A stretch of DNA of 64,000 bases from JAHEEL01 sp963700375 (lineage in GTDB: Bacteria; Actinomycetota; Acidimicrobiia; Spongiisociales; UBA5794). Below, piece after piece: positions 7,898-15,520 of the stretch; position 1 is the first letter of the stretch; each line of letters opens with the position of its first letter. The translations under genes were made by a program, and so were the position numbers. The stretch is from the NCBI GenBank assembly GCA_963700375.1, contig CAVOXF010000002.1, forward strand, positions 372,001 through 436,000. The letters run 5' to 3'. The notes under the pieces were generated by a model. It was not told the DNA's origin and did not search any database. It saw only the letters and a list, made by a program, of their open reading frames with translations.

Positions 7898-9019
7898 GTG
7901 AACAACACCGTTGGTAACGACGACGCTCGTCGCCGCCTCCTGCTTCGCATCGCCATTGTGGTGGTTGCGTTCGGCGCGCTCTTCTTGGCTTCCTGTTCCA
8001 GCGACCTGCCGCAGTCGTCCCTGAACCCACGGTCTGCCGAGGCCGAGTCCATCGATCGGCTGTGGAACTTCATACTCGTGCTTGGGACCGTCGTCTTCGT
8101 GATCGTCGGTGGAGCTCTGGCCTACGCAGTCATCCGGTTCCGGAAGCGACCGGGCAACGAGGCCGAGCCGAAGCAGATCCACGGGAACACCCGCCTCGAA
8201 ATCGGATGGACGCTCATCCCGGTTGTGCTCGTTGTGGTCATCGCCGTCCCGACGCTCACCACACTCTTCGATCTCAGAAGCCCCGCGGAAGGTGACTTCC
8301 TTCGCGTGGAAGTGACTGGTCATCAGTGGTGGTGGGAATTCCAGTATCCGGACATCCTCGACGAGAACGGTCGACCGCTCACGACCGCCAACGAGATGCA
8401 CATTCCTGTGGGCAAGACATCCGAGCTGAGGATGACATCCGTCGACGTGATTCACAGCTTCTGGGTGCCGAGCCTCGCAGGGAAGCGAGATGTGGTTCCC
8501 GGCCGGGAAACGGTCATAAAGATCACCCCGGACGCCGATATTGCCGGACAGATGGTTCCGGGCCAGTGCGCCGAGTACTGCGGGCTCTCCCACGCCGACA
8601 TGCGTTTTCGTGTGTTCGTGGATTCCGAAGCCGACTTCGAGAAGTGGGCGGCCGGCCAACTCGAGGCGGTCCCGGTTCCAACGGTCGGTGCGGCCGCCGC
8701 CGGCTACGACACCTTCACCCAGTTCTGTACGACCTGCCACCAGGCCAAGGTGGTTGCGGCCGACGGAACAGTCGAGGTCATCGGAGCAGCGCTCGCCCCC
8801 GACCTCACCCATTTCGGCGGTCGGACATCGATCGGAGCCGGCGTCGAAGAGAACACGGCCGAGCATCTTGCCGCGTGGATTGGCGACCCGTCATCGGTCA
8901 AGCCGATGTCACCGGAGTTGAACGACGTCGCAGCGGGCCGGATCATGGGCATGCCGGCCTATGGGCTCGACGAGCAGCAGATTCAAGAGCTCGTCGCCCT
9001 GTTGGAGACGTGGAAGTGA
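7898..9019 (+). CDS. ctaC: Cytochrome c oxidase subunit II with fused cytochrome c domain
   Basis: 373 residues from GTG 7898, preceded by GGGGA. It accepts electrons into the CuA centre of a caa3-type oxidase. A lipoprotein-like signal ends at LASC (Cys about 33). Two N-terminal helices are followed by the cupredoxin domain with CuA ligands in QCAEYCGLSHADM. The C-terminal cytochrome c domain has the haem motif CTTCH and the distal Met in MGMPAYGL. The covalently attached cytochrome identifies the caa3 type. First gene of the ctaC-D-E-F-G cluster. Confidence 0.95.
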   Translation: MNNTVGNDDARRRLLLRIAIVVVAFGALFLASCSSDLPQSSLNPRSAEAESIDRLWNFILVLGTVVFVIVGGALAYAVIRFRKRPGNEAEPKQIHGNTRLEIGWTLIPVVLVVVIAVPTLTTLFDLRSPAEGDFLRVEVTGHQWWWEFQYPDILDENGRPLTTANEMHIPVGKTSELRMTSVDVIHSFWVPSLAGKRDVVPGRETVIKITPDADIAGQMVPGQCAEYCGLSHADMRFRVFVDSEADFEKWAAGQLEAVPVPTVGAAAAGYDTFTQFCTTCHQAKVVAADGTVEVIGAALAPDLTHFGGRTSIGAGVEENTAEHLAAWIGDPSSVKPMSPELNDVAAGRIMGMPAYGLDEQQIQELVALLETWK

Positions 9020-9050
9020 TCAATCGCACCACCGTTGAAGGAGACCTGAC

Positions 9051-10931
9051 GTGGCGTTGACCGCAACCAACGAGGACCTCGGCTACACGCCTCCTTCGAC
9101 GAAGGGTCTTTGGAGCTGGATCACGACCATCGACCACAAACGGATCGGCATCATGTATGCCGTTTCGTCGCTGGTCTTCTTCCTCGTCGGCGGTCTCGAG
9201 GCACTGCTGATCCGGTCGCAGCTGGCAACCGCCAACGGCACGCTGGTGTCCGCGGACGCCTACAACCAGTTGTTCACGATGCACGGGCTCACGATGGTGT
9301 TCGCCGTCATCATGCCGATCGCTGCGGCATTCCAGAACTACTTCATCCCGTTGATGATCGGTGCCCGCGATGTCGCCTTCCCCCGGCTGAACGCATTTGC
9401 CTTCTGGCTGTTCCTCTTCAGCGTCGTTCTGCTGACCTCCTCGTTCTTCCTCGGAGGGTCACCGGATGGGGCGTGGGTCGGCTACGCACCGCTCTCGACG
9501 CAGATCCAGGAGTACGTCCGGATGGACTACTACTCGATCGGTGCGCAGTTGCTTGGCTTCGCTTCGCTCGCGGGTTCGATCAACTTCGTCGCAACCATCT
9601 TCACGATGCGGGCTCCCGGCATGAGCCTCATGCGGATGCCGGTCTTCGTCTGGATGTCCGTCGTCTCCTCGTTCCTCCTCATCTTCAGCCTCCCCGTCAT
9701 CGGCGTCGGCCTCTGGCAGATATTCATCGACCGCAACTTCGGCGGACTCTTCTACGAGGCGCAGGCCGCAGGTGATCCGCTGCTGTGGCAACACCTGTTC
9801 TGGATCTTCGGGCACCCGGAGGTCTACGTGCTGATCTTGCCCGCCTTCGGCATCGTCTCCGAGGTCCTTCCCGTGTTCTCGCGCAAGCCTCTCTTCGGAT
9901 ACTCGTTTGTCGTGTTTTCCGGCATCGCCATCGGCTTCCTGGGCTTCGGCGTGTGGGCCCACCACATGTTCACCGCGGGCATGGGGCCTGTTGCCGAGGC
10001 AGGGTTCGGCCTCGCGACCATGCTCATCGCCATACCCACCGGGGTGAAGATCTTCAACTGGATCGGCACTATGTGGGGTGGACGACTGACGTTCGCTACG
10101 CCAATGCTGTTCACCATCGGATTCATCGCGATGTTCCTGATCGGCGGGATCTCGGGCGTGACCCACGCAGTCGTCCCTGCGAATTCGCAGCAGCACGACA
10201 GCTACTACGTCGTGGCCCACTTCCACTATGTGCTCTTCGGCGGTGCCGTGTTCGGCTACGTCGCGGGCGCCTACTACTGGTTCCCCAAGTGGACCGGCCG
10301 GATGATGAGCGAGACGATTGGGAAGTGGAACTTCTGGATCATGTTCGTCGGGTTCAACCTCACGTTCGCACCCCAGCACCTCCTCGGACTCGACGGCATG
10401 CCACGCCGGACCTACCGCTACGCGGAGGGAATGGGGTGGGACCTGTGGAATCTGATGTCGACGGTCGGGGCGTTCCTGATCGCCGTGTCGTTCCTGTTCT
10501 TCATCTACAACCTGATCTCGAGCTATCGCAACGGCAAGGTCGCGGGCAACGACCCCTGGGACGGGCGCACGCTCGAGTGGACGACCACGTCGCCGCCTCC
10601 GGTATACAACTTCGAGGAGATCCCCGTGGTGCACCACCAGGATGATTTCTGGTACCGCAAGTACGGCGTCGACGAAGACGGCCGTTCGGTCAAGCTCACC
10701 CCGGAACAGGCAGGCAAGCCGGACGTCGTGGTCGAGGAACACGGGATCCACATGCCGTCGCCCTCGTTCTATCCGATAGTTGCATCGGCCGGTGTAGCGA
10801 TTCTCGGTGCGGGCCTCGTGTTCATCTCATCCGGCCCGATCGGCTTCGCCGTGTTGGCTGTTGGAGCGATCGTGGCGCTGTGGGGCATCGTCGGCTGGGC
10901 GGCCGAGCCGATCACGAGGGAGGCGCACTGA
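9051..10931 (+). CDS. ctaD: Cytochrome c oxidase subunit I
   Basis: 626 residues, GTG start at 9051 with GAAGGAGA upstream. It is the catalytic subunit of the haem-copper oxidase. WSWITTIDHKRIG opens the subunit I fold. IFGHPEVYVLILPAFG carries the CuB His and the cross-linked Tyr. HDSYYVVAHFHYV carries haem ligands. At least 12 membrane helices plus a hydrophilic C-terminal extension ending in one or two further helices, as in many actinobacterial subunits I. It overlaps the ctaE start by one base (TGATG). Confidence 0.96.
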   Translation: MALTATNEDLGYTPPSTKGLWSWITTIDHKRIGIMYAVSSLVFFLVGGLEALLIRSQLATANGTLVSADAYNQLFTMHGLTMVFAVIMPIAAAFQNYFIPLMIGARDVAFPRLNAFAFWLFLFSVVLLTSSFFLGGSPDGAWVGYAPLSTQIQEYVRMDYYSIGAQLLGFASLAGSINFVATIFTMRAPGMSLMRMPVFVWMSVVSSFLLIFSLPVIGVGLWQIFIDRNFGGLFYEAQAAGDPLLWQHLFWIFGHPEVYVLILPAFGIVSEVLPVFSRKPLFGYSFVVFSGIAIGFLGFGVWAHHMFTAGMGPVAEAGFGLATMLIAIPTGVKIFNWIGTMWGGRLTFATPMLFTIGFIAMFLIGGISGVTHAVVPANSQQHDSYYVVAHFHYVLFGGAVFGYVAGAYYWFPKWTGRMMSETIGKWNFWIMFVGFNLTFAPQHLLGLDGMPRRTYRYAEGMGWDLWNLMSTVGAFLIAVSFLFFIYNLISSYRNGKVAGNDPWDGRTLEWTTTSPPPVYNFEEIPVVHHQDDFWYRKYGVDEDGRSVKLTPEQAGKPDVVVEEHGIHMPSPSFYPIVASAGVAILGAGLVFISSGPIGFAVLAVGAIVALWGIVGWAAEPITREAH

Positions 10932-11549
10932 TGGCAACGGCCACCGACGGCGTCTTCGAGATTGACGGCCGGAGCGATTTCGAAGCGGACGGCGATCCGA
11001 TCCACCGGACCCGCAAGACCGCCATGTGGGTGTTCCTCGGCTCTGAGGTCTTCTTCTTCGGCGCGATGATCGCCACCTTCCTCCTCTATCGGCACACGAC
11101 CAACGGTGGGCCGGGCGCCGAGATCTTCAACATCCCGTTCACCTCCGCGAGTTCATTCGTCCTGCTGATGAGCTCGCTGACCATGGTGCTTGCCGACAAC
11201 GCCTTCCAGAAGGCGGACCAGCGCCAGGGGCGGATCTGGCTGATCGGCACGGCACTGCTCGGCCTCTCGTTCCTCGCAGGCCAGATCTTCGAGTTCACGG
11301 AGTTCGTCCAGCGAAGGACTCACCATCAGCACGAGCCCCTTCGGGTCGTCGTTCTACATGCTGACCGGCTTCCACGGCATCCATGTCGCCGGCGGGGTCT
11401 TGATGATCGCGCTGCTGGTCGCATTCTCGCTCCGTCGCCGGCTCTCACCCGACGAGGGCATGAACGTGGAGCTCGTGGCGCTCTACTGGCACTTTGTCGA
11501 CATCGTCTGGATCGTGATCTTCACCGTCGTCTACCTGCTTCAAATCTGA
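10931..11549 (+). CDS. ctaE: Cytochrome c oxidase subunit III, interrupted by a one-base frameshift
   Basis: The first part reads MATATDGVFEIDGRSDF, then helices and LAGQIFEFTEFVQR. The frame is lost at about 11309-11316. Removing one A from GCGAAGGACT restores GLTISTSPFGSSFYMLTGFH and the rest of subunit III (GIHVAGGVLMIALLV, VALYWHFVDIVWIVIF) to the TGA at 11547. Total length of 619 nt equals 206 codons plus one base. All neighbours are intact and the operon needs this subunit, so an assembly or read error is at least as likely as a real mutation. Confidence 0.88.
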
Positions 11550-11551
11550 CC

Positions 11552-11839
11552 ATGACAACCGCATCACACGCCCATCCAACGCCGAAGACCTACTGGCTGA
11601 TCGCCGCAGCGCTCGCCGTTGCGACCGCCTTCGAGATCGCGACTCCGTACATCGAGTTCCTGGATCCGGTGAGGGCTCCGCTGCTTATTGCGTTCGGCGT
11701 GGCGAAGTTCGTGACGGTTGTTGCCGTGTTCATGCACCTCAAATACGACCTCAAGGGATACCGCTACGTGTTCGGGATCGCCGTCGTGGTGGCGATCCTC
11801 TTGTTCATCGTCTTGCTCGCGGTGTTCCAGGCACTCTGA
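11552..11839 (+). CDS. ctaF: Cytochrome c oxidase subunit IV (prokaryotic type)
   Basis: 95 residues from ATG 11552, two bases after the ctaE stop. Three hydrophobic helices include YWLIAAALAVATAFEIATPY and the motif KFVTVVAVFMHLKYD, typical of the small CtaF/CoxIV membrane subunit that stabilises subunit III and the complex. An open frame runs in from the shifted ctaE frame, so a gene caller could fuse the two; the ATG at 11552 is the natural start. Confidence 0.9.
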   Translation: MTTASHAHPTPKTYWLIAAALAVATAFEIATPYIEFLDPVRAPLLIAFGVAKFVTVVAVFMHLKYDLKGYRYVFGIAVVVAILLFIVLLAVFQAL

Positions 11840-11842
11840 CCC

Positions 11843-12667
11843 ATGGACCTCACATTCCACCCGCACCTCGACGTGTACGGGGTCGCCATCGCTCTGGTCT
11901 TCGTATACGAGTACGGCATTCGGAGGCTTGCCGGCCGATATGCGCCCGCAGGGAAGCCGCCGGTGACCACTCTTCAGCGGGTGATGTTCTACGGCGGCGT
12001 TGCGTTCCTCGTGATCAGTTCGACGTGGCCACTGCACGACATCGGAGAACAGCGGCTCTACATGTTCCACATGATCGAGCACATGCTGATCACGCTGGTT
12101 GTGCCGCCGCTGCTGCTCGGAGGCATGCCGTCGTGGCTGATACACGCATACGTCGAGCCAATCATCCCGCTGCTCAGGGTCATCACCCGTCCGATCTTTA
12201 CACTCGTGTTCTTCAACGTGTGGCTGGCGTTCATCCACGTGCCATCGGTCGTGGAACTGATGCTGACCAGCGACATCTTCCACTTCTTCGCCCACCTCGT
12301 GCTCTTCGTGGCTGCAGTCCTGATGTGGTGGCCGGTCATGGACCCGATTCCCGAGACGAAGACGCTCGCCCCGTTCGGCAAGATGGGCTACCTGTTCCTG
12401 CAATCGCTGGTCCCGACCATCCCCGCGTCGTTCATGACGCTGGGGGAGACCCCGCTGTACGAGGTCTACACCACCTTCCCGAGACTGTGGGGTATCGACG
12501 TGATGACCGACCAGATCATCGCCGGCCTGATCATGAAGATCGGCGGCGGCCTGGTTCTGTGGGTCGCCATCGCCTGGGTCTTCTTCTCCTGGTATGACAG
12601 CGAACAGCAATACGAAACCGGCCCGATCGTGGTACCGAGCACTGCGTCAAGCGGAGTAGCGGAGTAG
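11843..12667 (+). CDS. ctaG: CtaG-type cytochrome c oxidase assembly protein
   Basis: 274 residues with about seven helices. YMFHMIEHMLITLVVPPLLL and FHFFAHLVLFVAAVLMWWPV, with their conserved histidines, mark the caa3_CtaG family. These proteins support maturation of caa3-type oxidase, probably copper insertion. It begins three bases after ctaF and ends the oxidase operon. No ctaA or ctaB for haem O/A synthesis is in the window. Confidence 0.92.
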   Translation: MDLTFHPHLDVYGVAIALVFVYEYGIRRLAGRYAPAGKPPVTTLQRVMFYGGVAFLVISSTWPLHDIGEQRLYMFHMIEHMLITLVVPPLLLGGMPSWLIHAYVEPIIPLLRVITRPIFTLVFFNVWLAFIHVPSVVELMLTSDIFHFFAHLVLFVAAVLMWWPVMDPIPETKTLAPFGKMGYLFLQSLVPTIPASFMTLGETPLYEVYTTFPRLWGIDVMTDQIIAGLIMKIGGGLVLWVAIAWVFFSWYDSEQQYETGPIVVPSTASSGVAE

Positions 12668-12703
12668 CGCCGCTTGTTTTCGAGCAGCGAAGTAGCCGGG
12701 TAG

Positions 12704-12849
12704 GCCAGTCGCCAGTCGCCGGTGAGCTGTCACCCGCCAGCTCCGATCCTCGCGTCCGGGTTGCACAGTCGTTGCGGTTCTTCACGCCCATCCGGCAGCG
12801 CCGGGACGCGCTCGCTCGGGTCTTCGGGCTGGTAGCCGGCGACTGGTAG
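12704..12849. repeat. Intergenic segment with inverted family C heptads
   Basis: The 182-base gap between convergent ctaG and the next gene holds GCCAGTC-GCCAGTC-GCCGGTG at 12704-12724. A complementary CCGGCGACTGG lies near 12835-12846. The arms are more than 100 bases apart. Nothing coding is visible between them. Confidence 0.45.
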
Positions 12850-13572
12850 CTACTTCCTATCCCACGGTCGCAGCGCCAGCAGGGTCGTGCCGCCGAGAAT
12901 GGCCGCGCCCACGATGGCGAACACCGAGACGACGACGGCGGTGGAGTCTGCGTTGAGGAGTATCTGCGCGAGGCCGACGGCGAGAAAGGCGCCGATGGCG
13001 ATGGCAAGAGCGGGAATCCCGATCGCCCGTCCGAAGTCCGACCAGAACGCTTCGCTCGATGACGGCGTCGCCTCGTTCGGGTCGCCGATCGACGACTGGC
13101 GCGAGAGACCGTCGATGATCGGGACCGTGACGGCGCCCGCCACGAGACCGGCGAGCGCCGACACCACGACGAACTCCGTGACCGGCACCGCAACCACGCC
13201 GCCGAGTGATGTTCCGAACAGTGACAGCCCGAGGCTGATAACGGCGAAGGAGAGTGCGCCGGGTAGCAGGATTCCGATTGGCGCTATCACCGGGAACGAG
13301 AACCGGGGTGTGTCCGGATCCTGAGATCGACCGACGGCGTAGGTGGCCGCGCTGACAACCAGACCGCCGACTGCGCCGGCGAGAAACACGAGCAAGCCGA
13401 TGATCGACCCTGTGGCGCTCAACTCGGGGAGTGCGGCGCCGGTGGCCGCAGTTCCGATCGACACCGTTGTGATCGACGTCGCTCCGACGATCACCGCCAG
13501 CAGCGCCATCGCCGCCGCGAAACCGGCGACGGAGCCGACGAAATAGGGAACAACCGGATTGCGAGTCGTCAC
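12850..13572 (-). CDS. Hypothetical multi-pass membrane protein
   Basis: 240 residues, very rich in Ala, Gly, Val and Ser. About six hydrophobic segments, for example VGSVAGFAAAMALLAVIVGA, GSIIGLLVFLAGAVGGLVV and VVVSVFAIVGAAILGGTTLL. A hydrophilic loop of about 30 residues (SRQSSIGDPNEATPSSSEAF) lies in the middle. No known family recognised. It is convergent with ctaG and begins 42 bases beyond the end of the Thr-stalk protein at 13615-14508, same strand. Confidence 0.7.
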   Translation of the reverse strand: MTTRNPVVPYFVGSVAGFAAAMALLAVIVGATSITTVSIGTAATGAALPELSATGSIIGLLVFLAGAVGGLVVSAATYAVGRSQDPDTPRFSFPVIAPIGILLPGALSFAVISLGLSLFGTSLGGVVAVPVTEFVVVSALAGLVAGAVTVPIIDGLSRQSSIGDPNEATPSSSEAFWSDFGRAIGIPALAIAIGAFLAVGLAQILLNADSTAVVVSVFAIVGAAILGGTTLLALRPWDRK

Positions 13573-13614
13573 GTCGGCGATGCTAGCGGTTGAGTATCGT
13601 CAAGGTCGGCGCGA

Positions 13615-14508
13615 TCAGCTTCGGTTGCACACGTCCGGGGCGTAGATCCCTTCGACCCGCGAACCATCATCGATCCCGCCTACCGGACCCCACAGGAGCA
13701 GCTCGCCAGTGTCGGACCCGCTGAGCAGGAAGATATCGCCGAGTTCGGGATCGGTCGAGAACTCCACCTTCTCTGACCTGTAGATCTCCTTGAGGCGTCC
13801 CACCGTGTCGCCGGCCTTCAGGCCGCTCAGCGTCGTCAGCTCGTCGGCGTCAGAGCCGAGATTGCCGTAGCGGAGGTCCTGGCGATAGCCGTTGAATACT
13901 TCGCTCTCGCCATCCAGGGTCACGATCGCAGCGAACGGGCCGAAGCGGACGACCCGCTCGAGATCCCCCGTGCACACACCCCACTCGCCCGTTGAGACCT
14001 GCCAACCGGTGTCTTCGTCAGATTCTCCGAAGCTCGCGGTCAAACGGCCGATGGTGAGGTCCGCGGCGTCGCCGAACACCAGGTCCGGAACGTCGTTGAT
14101 CTGGACGCCGATCCGATCACTCTTGAGCTTGAGCTTGTCGACCTCGATCGGATTGCCGACGGGCGGGTACGGGTCCGATGGCGGTGTGGACGTGCCGATC
14201 GTGGTCGACGTGGTCGACTCATCGCCGGGCACGGTCGTCTCCGTGCCCTCGACTGTGGTGGTCGTGGTGGACTCCGCTGTGCCCGTAGTGTCTTCGCTCT
14301 TCAAGAGCTGGAACACCGCAACCGACAACGCAACGAGTAGGAGTCCGACGACGAGACCGGTGAGGAGTGGCGATCCTGGCGGGGTCGCCGGGGGAATCGT
14401 CGGGTCTTCGAGCGGAGGAATGGGCGCGTTTCCCGAGATGTCGGTCAGGTCGGCGTAGGGGTCGGTCCATCCCGGCGGATTGCCGTAGGGGTCCTGTGGG
14501 TCACTCAC
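13615..14508 (-). CDS. Membrane-anchored Thr-stalk protein, paralogue of 17471-18577
   Basis: 297 residues from GTG 14508. A Pro-rich cytoplasmic head (SDPQDPYGNPPGW) is followed by one membrane helix (LLTGLVVGLLLVALSVAVFQ), a Thr-rich stalk (about 80-115) and an extracellular globular domain. The globular domain ends ELLLWGPVGGIDDGSRVEGI-YAPDVC. The same C-terminal domain occurs in the protein at 17471-18577 (GLLLWGPVSSMEETGRVEGI-HSPDAC), so the two are paralogues on either side of the LCP fusion. Shared features are the DxIGRLxASxG segment, a CxGD motif and a final Cys. The domain is not one I can name; a cell-surface role is inferred. Confidence 0.75.
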   Translation of the reverse strand: MSDPQDPYGNPPGWTDPYADLTDISGNAPIPPLEDPTIPPATPPGSPLLTGLVVGLLLVALSVAVFQLLKSEDTTGTAESTTTTTVEGTETTVPGDESTTSTTIGTSTPPSDPYPPVGNPIEVDKLKLKSDRIGVQINDVPDLVFGDAADLTIGRLTASFGESDEDTGWQVSTGEWGVCTGDLERVVRFGPFAAIVTLDGESEVFNGYRQDLRYGNLGSDADELTTLSGLKAGDTVGRLKEIYRSEKVEFSTDPELGDIFLLSGSDTGELLLWGPVGGIDDGSRVEGIYAPDVCNRS

Positions 14509-14626
14509 GTCGTGTCGATCCTCCAAGCGATTGGCACGCATTCTATGGCAGCCAGCGCGATCCCGTGAGTCAAGCGGGGATTTCGGCCGAGCGGGCGCTA
14601 CGCGAGAGCGAGTTCGCTCTTGGAGA

Positions 14627-14905
14627 TCACGGCCGGGAGGCGGGCCTCGAGGACGACACGGTGCCTTCGCGCATGACCGATACGATGGCGATCTCGTCGC
14701 CGTCGTGGCGGGCCGCATTGGAGACCAGGTTGACCATGAGGTGGCGCAGGCCCGCACGGTCGGCCCGGATCGTCACTGCAGGTTCGCGAGCCGTGATGGG
14801 GATGCCCGCACGGCGAAGACGTCGACATCTTCGGTCACCGCGGGATCGAGCTGGAGGTCGTCCGTCGGCATTGCCAATGTGCCCGCTGCGACCCGTCCGG
14901 TTGTG
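14627..14905 (-). pseudogene. Histidine-kinase ATPase-domain relic
   Basis: On the minus strand one frame reads RVAAGTLAMPTDDLQLDPAV and VTEDVDVFAVRA; a neighbouring frame continues with REPAVTIRADRAGLRHLMVN, then LVSNAARHDGDEIAIVSV. The second piece is a clear HATPase N-box (NLVSNAARH). The two need a frameshift to join, no H-box half is present, and the fragment stops soon after. A decayed piece of a sensor kinase is the best reading. Confidence 0.5.
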
Positions 14906-14918
14906 GTGAGGGCGTCCA

Positions 14919-15520
14919 CCGACGGCCGCGACGACAATCCGGCCTCCGACGACTACCGCGACAGTTGCCGGGAGCCCGACCACGACAGCGACCACATCAC
15001 CGGTGACCACAACGACGGCTGTCGGGGCTCCGACCACCACACTTCCCGGCAAGGCCTCGTCAACGACCATATCCATAGCCACGACCACCACACGTCCGGT
15101 GGTCATCGCGCCCCCGGAGGTGCATGAAGCGGCGGTGTGGCAACGCCCCCGACGGATTCGACGCTCGAGGCCTCTGCCGCAGCACTTCAGACGCCGTCTC
15201 CCATGACTGACCTCTCAGGGTGGTTGGCGTCGATACGCGACGTCGCGCTGCCGACGCTTGCTGTCTCGGTAGTGATGTCGCCACTCATCGTCGAAGTGCT
15301 TGGTCGCTCGGTTCTCCGCAGTGGATTGGCGATGCTTCCGCCGATCCTGCTGCTTGGGACGGCGCTGCTGCTCTTGCGGTCGCGGCAGCGGCGGAGTGAT
15401 GCTGCGCGTGGGCGGTGGGCGATGAACCGCTCGCTACGACGTCCTGAGAGCGACCAGGAGAGCGATCGCTACGAAGATGGGGAAGCCATAGCCGTCTGGT
15501 CGGCGAGGAGCGTGGGGTAG
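14919..15520 (+). pseudogene. Relic of a Thr-stalk membrane protein
   Basis: One frame encodes a Thr-rich stretch (TIRPPTTTATVAGSPTTTAT, then VGAPTTTLPGKASSTTISIA, ending PPEVHEAA near 15135). A second frame continues with VATPPTDSTLEASAAALQ, a hydrophobic pair (VALPTLAVSVVMSPLIVEVL and LAMLPPILLLGTALLLL) and a basic tail. They read as one secreted, membrane-anchored protein broken by a frameshift. No start or signal peptide is visible. Together with the kinase relic this fills the otherwise gene-free 14509-15468 stretch. Confidence 0.4.

Noticed and set aside
9459..10751. 430-codon minus-strand frame inside ctaD
   Set aside because: Shadow of subunit I; no motif, no ribosome binding site.
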